This document shows, in pieces, positions 26,490 through 35,336 of a stretch of DNA of 64,000 nt. A model generated the notes under the pieces. The model searched no databases and was not told the origin of the DNA. It saw nothing but the letters and a program-made list of their open reading frames with translations. This DNA comes from Corynebacterium terpenotabidum Y-11 (GTDB taxonomy: Bacteria > Actinomycetota > Actinomycetes > Mycobacteriales > Mycobacteriaceae). The position numbers and the translations under genes are program-made. The DNA lies in the NCBI RefSeq assembly GCF_000418365.1, contig NC_021663.1, positions 1,798,001-1,862,000 on the forward strand. The letters run 5' to 3'. Each line of letters opens with the position of its first letter. The first letter of the stretch is position 1.

Positions 26490-26560
26490 TGCTGCACCCA
26501 GCAGTGAACAGGAATCACCCCACGGGGCCCGTCCTCACCGCGGGCAAGTCGGGGTGAATT

Positions 26561-26575
26561 TTGCATTGCGTGCAA
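26561..26575. promoter_or_regulatory. inverted repeat upstream of the TetR gene, candidate operator
   Basis: TTGCA-TTGCG-TGCAA is a 5+5 inverted repeat about 30 bases before the start of the regulator gene at 26604, in an otherwise AT-richer patch. It could be the autoregulatory site. The arms are short. Confidence 0.4.
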
Positions 26576-26603
26576 GATTGCGCCGGGTGTAAACCTGTCT
26601 CCT

Positions 26604-27281
26604 GTGACTGAGACAACGAACGAATGCCTGGGACTGCGGGAACGCAAGCGCCGGGAAACAAGACTGCGGATCGAGGACTGCGCCACCGAGCTCATCCTCG
26701 ACCGTGGTTTCGACCAGGTCACGCTGGAGGAGATCTGCGAGAAGGCCGGTGTGAGCCGCCGGACCTTCTTCAACTACTTCGATTCCAAGGACCAGGTCAC
26801 CTCGGGCACGGGCTTTCCCGTCTTCGCCGCCTCCGACCTGGACACTTTCGCCGCCACCGATTGTGACAATGTCGTCCGCGACATCCTCCGCTTCATCGGT
26901 AACCGCATCGACAACGATCCAGACACCTCCCCGTCCCTCTCCCCCGACCCAGAGCTGAGTCGACGGATCAGTGCCCGGCGACGTCAGATCGTCAACGCCA
27001 CCCCGCACCTCATGGTCTCCGGAATGCGCCGTTTCGATGATCTCGCCGGAGTCGTCCTCACGACGATCCACACCCACCTCACCACGTTCCCCGGACGACG
27101 ACGCACGCCCGATCTCTCCGCCTACGAAGAGGCGGTCCTGCTGACGTCATTCATCCGCCAGTGCCTCCTCTCCGCACGGCTCCTCCATCCGGAGAGTGGC
27201 CTCCCCCGGGCCGACCTCCTCCACCGGGTGGGCCGAGACCTCATCAATCTGGCCGCCGCCTACCAGGGCGGTTGGGACTGA
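26604..27281 (+). CDS. TetR-family regulator of the adjacent efflux pump
   Basis: This 225-residue protein has an N-terminal TetR HTH (ATELILDRGFDQVTLEEICE, then KAGVSRRTFFNYFDSKDQV). The C-terminal ligand domain is variable. It lies 43 bases upstream of an MFS drug exporter in the same direction, so it probably represses both genes and is released by an exported compound. GTG 26604 follows CTCCT poorly; no better start is seen. Confidence 0.85.
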   Translation: MTETTNECLGLRERKRRETRLRIEDCATELILDRGFDQVTLEEICEKAGVSRRTFFNYFDSKDQVTSGTGFPVFAASDLDTFAATDCDNVVRDILRFIGNRIDNDPDTSPSLSPDPELSRRISARRRQIVNATPHLMVSGMRRFDDLAGVVLTTIHTHLTTFPGRRRTPDLSAYEEAVLLTSFIRQCLLSARLLHPESGLPRADLLHRVGRDLINLAAAYQGGWD

Positions 27282-27324
27282 TCCCTTTCTACAACCAGCA
27301 TCCACCGGACGTTAACGAGAAGAA

Positions 27325-28890
27325 ATGACCGATACACAGACTTCCTCCGCCACCACGACGGAGACCCCCACCCCCACGAAGAACAACATCCCGCTGGTCT
27401 TCAGCGCCCTCATGCTGGGCATGCTGCTGGTCTCTCTGGGGCAGACGATCTTCGCGACCGCCCTCCCGACCGTCGTCGGTGAGCTCGGCGGCACCAACCA
27501 GCAGAGCTGGGTCATCACCGCATTCCTGCTGGCCCAGACCATCGGACTGCCGATCTACGGCAAGCTCGGCGACCAAGTGGGACGCAAGCCGCTCTTCCTT
27601 TTCGGCCTCTCGACCTACCTGGTGGGCTCCGTCGTCGGTGCTCTCGCCCCGAACATCTGGGTGATCATCGTTGCCCGTGCCATCCAGGGGATCGGCGGCG
27701 GCGGCATGATGGTGCTCTCGCAGGCCATCATCGCCGACGTCATCCCCGCCCGCCAGCGGGGCAAGTACATGGGAGCGATGGGCGCCGTCTTCGGGCTCTC
27801 CTCCGTGCTCGGCCCGCTGCTCGGCGGCCTGTTCACCGACGGTCCCGGCTGGCGTTGGGCCTTGTGGTTCAACGTCCCGGTCGCCGTCGTCGCCATCGCC
27901 ATCGCTGTCTTCGCCCTCCACGTACCGGCCCGTGGTGCCGGTGCGAAGCTGGACCTCTGGGGCACCCTGTTCATGGCTGGCTTCTCCACCTGCCTCATTC
28001 TCTTCATCACCTGGGGCGGCAAAGACTACGCCTGGGGTTCCGCGACCATCATCGGCCTCATCATCGCCACAGTCGTCTGCGCGATCCTGTTCGTCATTGC
28101 CGAATCGAAGGCCGATGCGCCCATCATCCCGCTGGAACTGTTCCGGAGCCGAAACTTCGTGCTCTGCACCGTCGCCAGCGTGATCGTCGGTGTCCTGCTG
28201 ATGGGCGCCCTGGCCTACATGCCGACCTACATCCAGATGGTCCACGGCATGACTCCGACCAAGGCCGGTCTGATGATGATCCCGATGGTGCTCGGTATGG
28301 TGCCGACCTCGATCGGTGTGGGCGTCATTGTCAGCCGCACCGGCCGGTACAAGTGGTACCCGGTCACCGGCATGATCATCAGCACCGTCGGACTGTTCTT
28401 CATGGGTGGCCTGGAGACCCACGACAGTCTGCTGCACCTCAGCCTGGTGCTCTTCGTCTTCGGGGTCGGCCTCGGTCTGTCGATGCAGATCCTCGTCCTC
28501 ATCGTCCAGAACGCCTTCCCGGTCTCCATGGTCGGTACCGCGACGGCGTCCAACAACTTCTTCCGGCAGATCGGCATGTCCGTCGGCTCGGCAGTCGTCG
28601 GTTCCGTGTTCACCTCCCGGCTCCAGGACACCATGGGCGACCGGGTCCCCAGTGCGCTGCAGCAGCTGGGTGACCAGGCCGAGAAGTATATGTCCCTGTT
28701 CTCCGGGGAGAACCACAGCCTCACCCCGGGTATCGTCAGTCAGCTCCCCGGCGCCCTCCACGAGGCGGTCATGACCAGCTACAACGACGCCCTGGTGCCG
28801 ATCTTCACGGTCCTCGCCCCGTTCGCCGTCGTCGCCGCACTGATCCTCATCTTCACTCGCGAGGAGAAGCTGAAGGAAACCGTCGAGTAG
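27325..28890 (+). CDS. MFS multidrug exporter, DHA2 (14-helix) type
   Basis: This 521-residue protein has about 14 membrane segments. Motif A-like GKLGDQVGRKPLFLFGL, motif C-like GLSSVLGPLLGGLFTDGPGWRW and SLGQTIFATALPTVVGEL place it with EmrB/QacA drug:proton antiporters. The extracytoplasmic loop near residue 460 and the short tail (EEKLKETVE) are typical. The start follows AACGAGAAGAA. It is controlled, by inference, by the TetR gene upstream. Confidence 0.88.
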   Translation: MTDTQTSSATTTETPTPTKNNIPLVFSALMLGMLLVSLGQTIFATALPTVVGELGGTNQQSWVITAFLLAQTIGLPIYGKLGDQVGRKPLFLFGLSTYLVGSVVGALAPNIWVIIVARAIQGIGGGGMMVLSQAIIADVIPARQRGKYMGAMGAVFGLSSVLGPLLGGLFTDGPGWRWALWFNVPVAVVAIAIAVFALHVPARGAGAKLDLWGTLFMAGFSTCLILFITWGGKDYAWGSATIIGLIIATVVCAILFVIAESKADAPIIPLELFRSRNFVLCTVASVIVGVLLMGALAYMPTYIQMVHGMTPTKAGLMMIPMVLGMVPTSIGVGVIVSRTGRYKWYPVTGMIISTVGLFFMGGLETHDSLLHLSLVLFVFGVGLGLSMQILVLIVQNAFPVSMVGTATASNNFFRQIGMSVGSAVVGSVFTSRLQDTMGDRVPSALQQLGDQAEKYMSLFSGENHSLTPGIVSQLPGALHEAVMTSYNDALVPIFTVLAPFAVVAALILIFTREEKLKETVE

Positions 28891-28906
28891 TTCCCCGACC
28901 CCGGGG

Positions 28907-29470
28907 TCAGGCGTCCCCGGGTTCCCCGGGCTCCCCGACCACCCGGTCACGGTACTCGGGGTGCGCGGGACCGCCCTCCAGGATCTTCTCGAAACTGACG
29001 ATGTCCCGCCACCGCCCCGCCATCGGCCCGTAGCTCATCCGGGCCATGGTGTGGGCGGTTCCGATTTCCTGGAAGCCCCGTGACCGGTGCAGCTTCATCG
29101 AGCCGGGGTTTTCCGGGAACACCACCGCGTGGATCGACCAGCAGCCGGCCTCGGTGGATTTCTCGATGAGGTGGTCGAGCAGTGCGCCGGCCACACCCCG
29201 CCCGGTCGCATTCGGCGAAACATAGATCGAATCTTCGACAACGCCGCTGAACACGGCCCGGTGGGAATACCAGGATCCCGTCACCCAGCCGAGGATCTCC
29301 TCGCCCTCTGCGGCGACGAACATGAGGTTCGGACGCCGGTGGGCGGTGAACTCGTCCCAGCTGACGGTCTCGCCTTCATAGGTCGCGTGGCCGGTGTCCA
29401 TCCCGGCCTGTTGGATCGCAGCGACCTGCGGGTAGTCGTCCTCCCGCATGGGACGGATGGTGAAAGTCAT
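28907..29470 (-). CDS. GNAT N-acetyltransferase, phosphinothricin-acetyltransferase-like
   Basis: From ATG 29470 the protein of about 187 residues has IRPMREDDYPQVAAIQQAGM, YEGETVSWDEF, VEDSIYVSPNATGRGVAGAL (acetyl-CoA motif A) and SIHAVVFPENPGSMKLHRSR-GFQEIGT. This is the Pat/Bar/MddA branch, which acetylates phosphinothricin or methionine sulfone/sulfoximine analogues. The true substrate is unknown. It converges with the MFS gene. Confidence 0.85.
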   Translation of the reverse strand: MTFTIRPMREDDYPQVAAIQQAGMDTGHATYEGETVSWDEFTAHRRPNLMFVAAEGEEILGWVTGSWYSHRAVFSGVVEDSIYVSPNATGRGVAGALLDHLIEKSTEAGCWSIHAVVFPENPGSMKLHRSRGFQEIGTAHTMARMSYGPMAGRWRDIVSFEKILEGGPAHPEYRDRVVGEPGEPGDA

Positions 29471-29525
29471 GGTCCGCATTCTAGGGGCAGGCAGGGTCCC
29501 GCGCAGCCGGGTGGCCGACATACCG

Positions 29526-30929
29526 CTACCCCAGCTCCAGCAGATCCGTGACCAGTTCCGCGATAGCGGACCGCTCCGGCCTGGTGAGGGTCACATGGGC
29601 GAACAACGGGTGCCCCTTGAGCTTCTCGATGACCGCCTGGATCCCGTCGTGGCGACCGACCCGGAGGTTGTCCCGCTGCGCGACGTCATGGGTGAGGACG
29701 ACCCTGGAATTGCGCCCCATCCGGGACAGCACGGTGAGCAGCACATTACGTTCCAGCGACTGCGCCTCGTCGACGATGACGAAGCTGTCGTGCAGGCTCC
29801 GACCACGGATGTGGGTCAACGGCAGCACCTCCAGCAGCTCACGGTCGATGACCTCGTCGATGACGTTCTCACTGACGAGACCTTCCAGGGTGTCGAAGAC
29901 CGCCTGCGCCCACGGGTTCATCTTCTCGTCCGCGTCCCCGGGCAGGAAGCCGAGATCCTGACCACCGACCGCGTAGAGCGGCCGGAACACGACGATGCGA
30001 CGGTGCAGGCCGCGCTCCATCACACTCTCCAGTCCGGCGCAGAGTGCCAGCGCGGACTTGCCGGTGCCGGCGGAACCGCCGAGGGAGACGATCCCCACCT
30101 CCTCGTCGAGGAGGAGGTCGAGCGCCACCCGCTGTCGGGCGCTGCGTCCCCGTAGTCCGAAGGCCTCCAGGTCCGTGGGCACCGCCCGGAGGACGCCACC
30201 GGGAGCCACTCTCGCCAGCGCCGACTGGGTGCCGGTGGACAGCCGTACGCCGCAGTGCACGGGAAGATCCGGCTCCGCCTCGCCCCGGTCGTCGACTCTC
30301 GCGTCGACGGTACCGGCACCGTCGACCGCGCCGGTGGCGAAGAGTTCGTCGATGACGCCGGGTGCGACCTCCGCCTCCGCCATTCCGTCGTACCCGGTGA
30401 GGACGACGTCCTGGGCCCGGTACTCATCGGCGTCGAGACCGACCGAGCCCGCCTTGACCCGCAGCGGGACGTCCTTGGTGACGAGAGTGACGGCCTCCCC
30501 GTCCCGTTGCAGGTTGAGCGCACAGGTGAGGATCCGCCGGTCATTGTCCGCCCCGTCCGAGGTCACCCCCGCGCTGAGCCGGAGACCGGCGGGCAGCACG
30601 GACTCATCGGAGTGGTTGAGCTCGACGCGGAGCGTCCCTCCTTCCGGGGTTACCTCGATGTCACGGTCGAGCCGTCCGGAGGTCCGGCGCAGATCCTCGA
30701 GCATGTTCAGCGCCTGCCTGGCGAACCAGCCGAGTTCCGGGTGATGACGCTTCGCCTCCAGCTCGCCGACCACGACCACCGGGAGGACGACGCGGTGCTC
30801 GGCGAACTTCAGCAGAGCCCACGGGTCCGAGAGGAGGACGGAGGTGTCGATGACATAGGTGCGTAAACGGACACAGGCCGCCCCGGTGGGACGGCCTGTG
30901 GGTGTGGTTGCGGTGATGGTGTCGGTCAT
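29526..30929 (-). CDS. phoH2: PhoH2: PIN-domain RNase fused to a PhoH ATPase
   Basis: The N-terminal PIN domain ([19 protein letters not shown], with [13 protein letters not shown] further on) is followed by a PhoH-type P-loop ATPase ([15 protein letters not shown], then [23 protein letters not shown]). In mycobacteria PhoH2 is an ATP-dependent RNA-unwinding ribonuclease, part of a toxin-antitoxin locus. No antitoxin-like small gene is evident next to it here. ATG 30929 gives about 467 residues; the frame is open upstream. Confidence 0.9.
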   Translation of the reverse strand: MTDTITATTPTGRPTGAACVRLRTYVIDTSVLLSDPWALLKFAEHRVVLPVVVVGELEAKRHHPELGWFARQALNMLEDLRRTSGRLDRDIEVTPEGGTLRVELNHSDESVLPAGLRLSAGVTSDGADNDRRILTCALNLQRDGEAVTLVTKDVPLRVKAGSVGLDADEYRAQDVVLTGYDGMAEAEVAPGVIDELFATGAVDGAGTVDARVDDRGEAEPDLPVHCGVRLSTGTQSALARVAPGGVLRAVPTDLEAFGLRGRSARQRVALDLLLDEEVGIVSLGGSAGTGKSALALCAGLESVMERGLHRRIVVFRPLYAVGGQDLGFLPGDADEKMNPWAQAVFDTLEGLVSENVIDEVIDRELLEVLPLTHIRGRSLHDSFVIVDEAQSLERNVLLTVLSRMGRNSRVVLTHDVAQRDNLRVGRHDGIQAVIEKLKGHPLFAHVTLTRPERSAIAELVTDLLELG

Positions 30930-31043
30930 GTCTCTGACGCTATGGGCCGGGGATGTTACTAACATGGTTGTGAGATGAACACCATGTGAAATCACTCCGT
31001 GGGAGTCACGCTCCCCGGCGCATCCCCCGCCGGGAACCTGTGG

Positions 31044-31658
31044 TCACCGGGAGCTCGACGGTCGCCGCCCACGGCAGATCCCGACGAACTGCTGCAGCAC
31101 CTCATCGTCGCGGTCGCGTCGCCACACCAGACCGACAGCGGTCCCCGGCACTCCGGACAGGTCCCGGTGCGCGACCCCCTTCCGGTTAATGCCGCGCAGC
31201 AGCGGACGGGGCGCCACCACACATCCCACGTTTGCTGCCACCACCTCGAGGTTCTCCCTTACCGATACCGGATCAACGCCCCGGTACAGCACCATCTCGT
31301 CGACCAGCTCCGACTCCGTCGCGGCCTCGTTCTCCCCGAGTGCGTCAAGGGCGTGATCGACCGGGAAAGCGACCCCGGGTGTCTCGTCGTAGAGCCGTAC
31401 CCGATGAAGATCGAGGGTGAGCATCTCCCGTTCACCGATATCCCGGATATCCGACAGCTCACCGGTCCCCACCCCACCGTCCCAGTCCGGCCCGGGAAAA
31501 CGAACAATCGCAATGTCCGCCGCACCCGACAGGACGTGACGCAGCGGATCATCGGACCGCGCTCCTCCCACCTGCCACCCGTCGACCCGTTCATCGAAGC
31601 GGCTGAACCATTTCCCCGGGACAACCCCCGCAGCGAAGACGACTTTGAGATAGCGCAT
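31044..31658 (-). CDS. LysR substrate-binding-domain-like protein without HTH
   Basis: This 204-residue protein (LKVVFAAGVVPGKWFSRF, AADIAIVRFPG, YDETPGVAFPVDHAL, EVVAANVGCVVAPRPLLR) resembles the effector domain of LysR regulators but has no DNA-binding head. Its gene is divergent from the DUF5997 gene by 48 bases, an arrangement I associate with corynebacteria. It may sense a small molecule and act with DUF5997 (inference). Confidence 0.7.
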   Translation of the reverse strand: MRYLKVVFAAGVVPGKWFSRFDERVDGWQVGGARSDDPLRHVLSGAADIAIVRFPGPDWDGGVGTGELSDIRDIGEREMLTLDLHRVRLYDETPGVAFPVDHALDALGENEAATESELVDEMVLYRGVDPVSVRENLEVVAANVGCVVAPRPLLRGINRKGVAHRDLSGVPGTAVGLVWRRDRDDEVLQQFVGICRGRRPSSSR

Positions 31659-31706
31659 GACGCCATCCTATCGGCCTGCTCCAACCGTCCCCTAGACTGA
31701 ACGACC

Positions 31707-32051
31707 ATGAGCGACGCCAACCGCATGAAGCCCCAGACCGCAGCGAAGAAGCTGAACATCTACCTCCCTGCCACCCCGCAGGATTTCCAGGACACTCCCC
31801 TGACCCACGATGAATTCGTCGCTCTGCAGGCCGATCCGCCGGAGTGGCTGCAGACTCTCCGCCGCGAAGGCCCGTTCCCCCGCCCGGAGGTCGCCCGAAA
31901 GCTCGGTGTGACGATCACCGCGCTGAAGGCCAATGACATGGACCAGCCGTTGACCGCCACGGACATCAGGGCTCTGCTGGAGGATCAGCCGGAGTGGCTG
32001 CGGACCGCCCGCACTTCCCTCGCCGCCAACCGGGGAAACGCAACGTCGTAG
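31707..32051 (+). CDS. DUF5997 family protein
   Basis: This 114-residue protein (MKPQTAAKKLNIYLPATPQD, then DEFVALQADPPEWLQTLRRE and HTH-like PRPEVARKLGVTITALKAND) is of the DUF5997 type. The middle reads like a small HTH. Divergent transcription from the LysR-domain gene suggests that the two work together. A very strong hairpin follows at 32072. Confidence 0.75.
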   Translation: MSDANRMKPQTAAKKLNIYLPATPQDFQDTPLTHDEFVALQADPPEWLQTLRREGPFPRPEVARKLGVTITALKANDMDQPLTATDIRALLEDQPEWLRTARTSLAANRGNATS

Positions 32052-32071
32052 GGGTTACCCCGACACAGAAC

Positions 32072-32114
32072 GAGGCCCCGGAACCCTGGGTGACGAACCA
32101 GGGGCCGGGGCCTC
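32072..32114 (+). terminator. strong GC hairpin after DUF5997
   Basis: GAGGCCCCGG and CCCTGG pair with CCAGGG and CCGGGGCCTC around the loop GUGACGAA (32090-32097). No U tract follows. It may be a terminator-like hairpin or the first element of the folded region to the right. The same loop recurs at 32139. Confidence 0.6.
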
Positions 32115-32300
32115 AGGTGGAAGAGCCTGGTGCCGCGGGTGACGAATCCGCGGGGGCTTAAGCTTCCGTTTCGCCGCGACAGGCAGGTGAACTGCAGCCC
32201 AGGGTGCGCGTTGGAGGTGCCGCAGCCCCTCGTTCCACTGATCCGGTTGAGAAGAGGAAGCCGGATACATGGACCGGGGCTGAACCCTGGTTTCCACCTG
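32114..32300 (+). ncRNA. candidate structured RNA of unknown family in the 643-bp gap 32052-32694
   Basis: Four perfectly complementary stems nest inside each other: CAGGTGGAA 32114-32122 with 32292-32300, CCAGGGT 32199-32205 with 32284-32290, CAGCCCC 32223-32229 with 32276-32282, and ATCCGG 32241-32246 with 32261-32266. A side hairpin CCGCGG (32133-32138 with 32148-32153) carries the loop GUGACGAAU. The 3' arms follow each other with one-base gaps, which is hard to explain by chance. Either strand could be the RNA. From 32301 to 32694 I see no gene, only a palindrome CAACAT-TC-ATGTTG at 32400-32413. Confidence 0.5.
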
Positions 32301-32399
32301 CTGTTGCGGCTGATCCACAACTGCAGTGCGCCGTAGGTGACTAGCCTTCGACACGTCCATGAGGTTAGCGAGACCTAAAGCACGCTGTCAACAATTCGA

Positions 32400-32413
32400 C
32401 AACATTCATGTTG
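32400..32413. promoter_or_regulatory. palindrome upstream of the acyl-CoA dehydrogenase gene
   Basis: CAACAT-TC-ATGTTG is a 6+6 inverted repeat in the AT-rich part of the intergenic region. It may be a regulator site. No matching regulator is identified. Confidence 0.3.
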
Positions 32414-32694
32414 CGTAAATCTCAAAACAGGCCACTGACCTGCCGATATTTTAAGACATGGAACTGTCGACATAATCACCCCCGGCGACCACCCCCGGCC
32501 GAACACGGTGAGATCTCCCTGTCCGACACGGACACTCCACCCCTTCCGCTCCCCCTTTTTCCGGCCGTGTTGCAGCAACCGCGCCCCGGGAGGTTAGTAT
32601 GATTTTGTAATCAGCGAAGAGACATAGGTCACATGGTTTCCCTCAGTGAGGTTTAACCCACCGTCTCGCCCTGCGACAACCCTGAAAGGTCGAC

Positions 32695-33867
32695 ATGAAG
32701 AACTTCCTGCCCCGCACGATCTTCGACGAAGAACACGACATGTTCCGCGACACCTGCAAGAACTTCGTCGAGACCGAGATCCGTCCCAACGTCGACAAGT
32801 GGCACGAGCAGGGCTTCTGCGACCGCTCCATGTACAAGGCCGCCGGCGAGCTGGGCCTGTTCGGCATCACCTCCCCCGAGGAGTTCGGTGGCGGCGGCAT
32901 GTCCGACTACCGGTTCAACGCCATCCTCTCCGAGGAGCTGGCCGAGGGAGACTGCGGCTCCGTCATCGTCTCCATCCAGGTGATCAACGACCTCGTCATC
33001 CCGTACCTCGAGCGGTTCGCCAACGATGACCAGAAGCGGAAGTACCTTGCACCGCTCTGCGCCGGCGACAAGATCGGCGCCATCGCGATGACGGAGCCGG
33101 GTGCCGGTGCCGACCTCGCCGGTATCCGTAGCACCGCCATCAAGAACGCCGACGGCAACTACGTCCTCAACGGCTCCAAGACCTTCATCTCCAACGGTGT
33201 TCAGGCGGACTTCACTCTCGTCGTCGCCATCACCGACCCCGCCCAGGGTCGCGCCGGCGTCTCCATCCTCATCGTCGACAGCGGCGTTGAGGGCTTCACC
33301 AAGACCGGCCCGCTGAAGAAGGTCGGCCTCAAGGCGCAGGACACCGCCGAGCTCAACTTCGAGAACGTCATCGTCCCCGCCGAGAACCTCCTCGGCGAAG
33401 AAGGTGCCGGCTTCGGTTACCTGCGCACGAACCTGGCCCAGGAGCGCGTCTCCATCGCCGTCGGTTCCATCGCCACCTCCCGCCGCGCCTTCGACCTGGT
33501 GTACCAGCACTCCCAGGACCGCAAGACCTTCGGCAGCCGCCTTGTCGACCACCAGGCCTACCGCTGGGAGCTGGCCAAGATGGCCACCGAGATCCAGTCC
33601 GCCCAGTCCTTCGTCGACGCTGCGGTGGAGGCCAAGGTCAAGGGTGAGCTCGACGAGGTCACCGCCTCCATGGCCAAGTACCTCACCACCGAACTGCAGA
33701 TCAAGGTCGTCAACACCGCCCTGCAGCTCCACGGTGGCTACGGCTTCATGATGGAATACCCCATCGCCACCCACTACCTCGATTCTCGCGTCCAGCCGAT
33801 CTACGGCGGCCCGAACGAGATCATGCTGGAGATCATCTCCCGCCGCCTCGCCAAGGGCATCAAGTAG
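32695..33867 (+). CDS. acyl-CoA dehydrogenase
   Basis: This 390-residue flavoenzyme shows the usual order: helical N-domain (DEEHDMFRDTCKNFVETEIR), FAD/substrate motif AIAMTEPGAGADLAGI, FISNG, and the C-terminal helical domain with QLHGGYGFMMEYPIATHYLD-SRVQPIYGGPNEIMLEI, where the Glu of GGPNEIM is the likely catalytic base. It oxidises acyl-CoA to trans-2-enoyl-CoA with electron-transfer flavoprotein as acceptor. The preferred chain length cannot be read. A convergent enoyl-CoA hydratase follows. Confidence 0.9.
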   Translation: MKNFLPRTIFDEEHDMFRDTCKNFVETEIRPNVDKWHEQGFCDRSMYKAAGELGLFGITSPEEFGGGGMSDYRFNAILSEELAEGDCGSVIVSIQVINDLVIPYLERFANDDQKRKYLAPLCAGDKIGAIAMTEPGAGADLAGIRSTAIKNADGNYVLNGSKTFISNGVQADFTLVVAITDPAQGRAGVSILIVDSGVEGFTKTGPLKKVGLKAQDTAELNFENVIVPAENLLGEEGAGFGYLRTNLAQERVSIAVGSIATSRRAFDLVYQHSQDRKTFGSRLVDHQAYRWELAKMATEIQSAQSFVDAAVEAKVKGELDEVTASMAKYLTTELQIKVVNTALQLHGGYGFMMEYPIATHYLDSRVQPIYGGPNEIMLEIISRRLAKGIK

Positions 33868-33887
33868 CCCCCACGCACGCGCTCCAT

Positions 33888-33927
33888 CCCGGGCCCTGGT
33901 CGGAACTCTTTCCGGCCAGGGCCCGGG
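33888..33927. terminator. bidirectional hairpin between convergent genes
   Basis: CCCGGGCCCTGG (33888-33899) pairs perfectly with CCAGGGCCCGGG (33916-33927), between the stops of the acyl-CoA dehydrogenase and enoyl-CoA hydratase genes. Confidence 0.7.
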
Positions 33928-33969
33928 TCCGTCCCCGGGGAGCACACCGGCGTCGGCTGCCCCACCGCG

Positions 33970-34764
33970 CTACTGGCCGGTGAACCCGGGGGCCCGCTTC
34001 TCGAGGAACGCCGCCATCGCCTCCGAGTGGTCATGCGTGGTGAACAGACGTACCTGCGCGTGCCCCTCGTCATCCGCCCGGGCATTGACTGCGGCAGCGT
34101 CCCGCACCAGTGCCTTGATCTCCCGGTAGGACGCCGTGGGACCGGCCGCGAACCGGGCAGCCAACGCGGCCACGGTCTCCGCCAGAGCATCGGGTTCGAC
34201 CACCGAGGTGACGATGCCCAGTTCCGCGGCACGGTCCGCCGTGATCTTCTCGTCGAACAGCAGGAGTTCCAGGGCCTTCGCCTGTCCCACCGCGTCCGTC
34301 AGTGACTGCGACAGGCCACAGTCCGAGGCGAGGCCCACACCGGAGAACGCACCCTTGAAACTGGCGGTGGACGCGACCACACGGAAGTCACAGGCCATCG
34401 CAATCCCCCACCCTGCGCCGGCGGCAGGTCCCTGGATCGCCGCGATGACCGGGACCGGAATGGACAGCAAGGCCGCCATCATCGGGTTGTACTCGGAGAA
34501 CACCTTGTCTTTCCCGGTACCGTCCCGGGCGTCCTGGAGCTGTTCCCGGAGATCCTGTCCGGCACAGAAGGCCTTGCCCGTGGCCGCGACCACCACGGCC
34601 CGGACCGTTCCCCCGGTCGCCGAGTCGGCGGCGGCCGCCGTAAAGGCGTCGATGAGGGCGAGACGCAGCTCCCGGTTGAGGGAGCTGAAGGCCTCCGGCC
34701 GGTTCAGTGTGATGGTACGGACGCCTGCCGCGTCCGCGACGGTGACGATGTCAGTGTTGCTCAT
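33970..34764 (-). CDS. enoyl-CoA hydratase/isomerase family protein (PaaG-like)
   Basis: From ATG 34764 the protein of about 264 residues is a crotonase: ITLNRPEAFSSLNRELRLAL, the oxyanion-hole segment AFCAGQDLRE, then IQGPAAGAGWGIAMACDFRV and FKGAFSGVGLASDCGLSQSL. The Asp in ASDCG, instead of the second Glu of hydratases, is like PaaG-type isomerase/hydratases. It starts four bases inside the end of pncA (ATGA), so it belongs to that leftward operon. Confidence 0.85.
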   Translation of the reverse strand: MSNTDIVTVADAAGVRTITLNRPEAFSSLNRELRLALIDAFTAAAADSATGGTVRAVVVAATGKAFCAGQDLREQLQDARDGTGKDKVFSEYNPMMAALLSIPVPVIAAIQGPAAGAGWGIAMACDFRVVASTASFKGAFSGVGLASDCGLSQSLTDAVGQAKALELLLFDEKITADRAAELGIVTSVVEPDALAETVAALAARFAAGPTASYREIKALVRDAAAVNARADDEGHAQVRLFTTHDHSEAMAAFLEKRAPGFTGQ

Positions 34765-35330
34765 ACCAGTTCGACTCCTACATAGGCCATTTGATCGAAC
34801 GCCACGGCACCGCCGCCCGGCGTCACCGGAGCACACAGCTCCGACAGGACGCGGACACCGAATCCCTCGGCTACGGCGTCCAGGGCGGTGGCACGGACGC
34901 AGAAATCCGTGGCGATACCGCACACATCGACATCCGTGATGTCACGGGCCCGGAGCCAGGCGGCGAGAGTCTCCTCAGTGCCCTCCAGGTGCCCCTCGAA
35001 GCCCGAATAGGCCGCGGTGTACTCACCTTTGAGGAACCAGGCGTCAATGAGCGAGGTATCCAGGTCCGGGTGCGGGTCGGCACCCGCAGACCCGGCGAGG
35101 CAATGCACGGGCCAGGTCTCGTCGAAGTCCGGCGCCGTCCCTTCGGCGGCGAAATGCCCCGCCGGATCGATATGCCAGTCCTTCGTTCCCACCACCGTGG
35201 CGTAGGAACCGTCCGGGACCTGCCGCAGATATGCGGAGACCGCCGCCGCCACCTCCGCCCCTCTGGCGGTCCCCAGGGAACCCCCGGGGCAGAAATCATT
35301 CTGGATGTCGACGACGATCAGTGCGCGCAT
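34761..35330 (-). CDS. pncA: nicotinamidase/isochorismatase-family hydrolase (PncA)
   Basis: This 189-residue protein has the nicotinamidase triad D8 (VVDIQNDFCPGG), K101 (FLKGEYTAAYSGF) and C144 (GIATDFCVRATALDA), with metal ligands in DWHIDPAGHF. It converts nicotinamide to nicotinate for NAD salvage. The gene lies six bases after glyA and overlaps the enoyl-CoA hydratase gene. Confidence 0.9.
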   Translation of the reverse strand: MRALIVVDIQNDFCPGGSLGTARGAEVAAAVSAYLRQVPDGSYATVVGTKDWHIDPAGHFAAEGTAPDFDETWPVHCLAGSAGADPHPDLDTSLIDAWFLKGEYTAAYSGFEGHLEGTEETLAAWLRARDITDVDVCGIATDFCVRATALDAVAEGFGVRVLSELCAPVTPGGGAVAFDQMAYVGVELV

Positions 35331-35336
35331 GCCCGG

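Noticed and set aside
27289..28950. A 553-codon open frame opposite the MFS gene
   Set aside because: It is rich in Asp/Gly/His repeats and fully covered by a clear 14-helix transporter on the other strand.
32072..32153. Tandem hairpins with ACGA in both loops as a guanidine-II (mini-ykkC) riboswitch
   Set aside because: Loops are 8-9 bases rather than ACGR tetraloops, and no guanidine exporter or carboxylase gene follows.
32052..32345. RNase P RNA or tmRNA in the large intergenic gap
   Set aside because: The universally conserved RNase P core (GAGGAAAGTC, ACAGAAA) and the tmRNA tRNA-like ends are not present.
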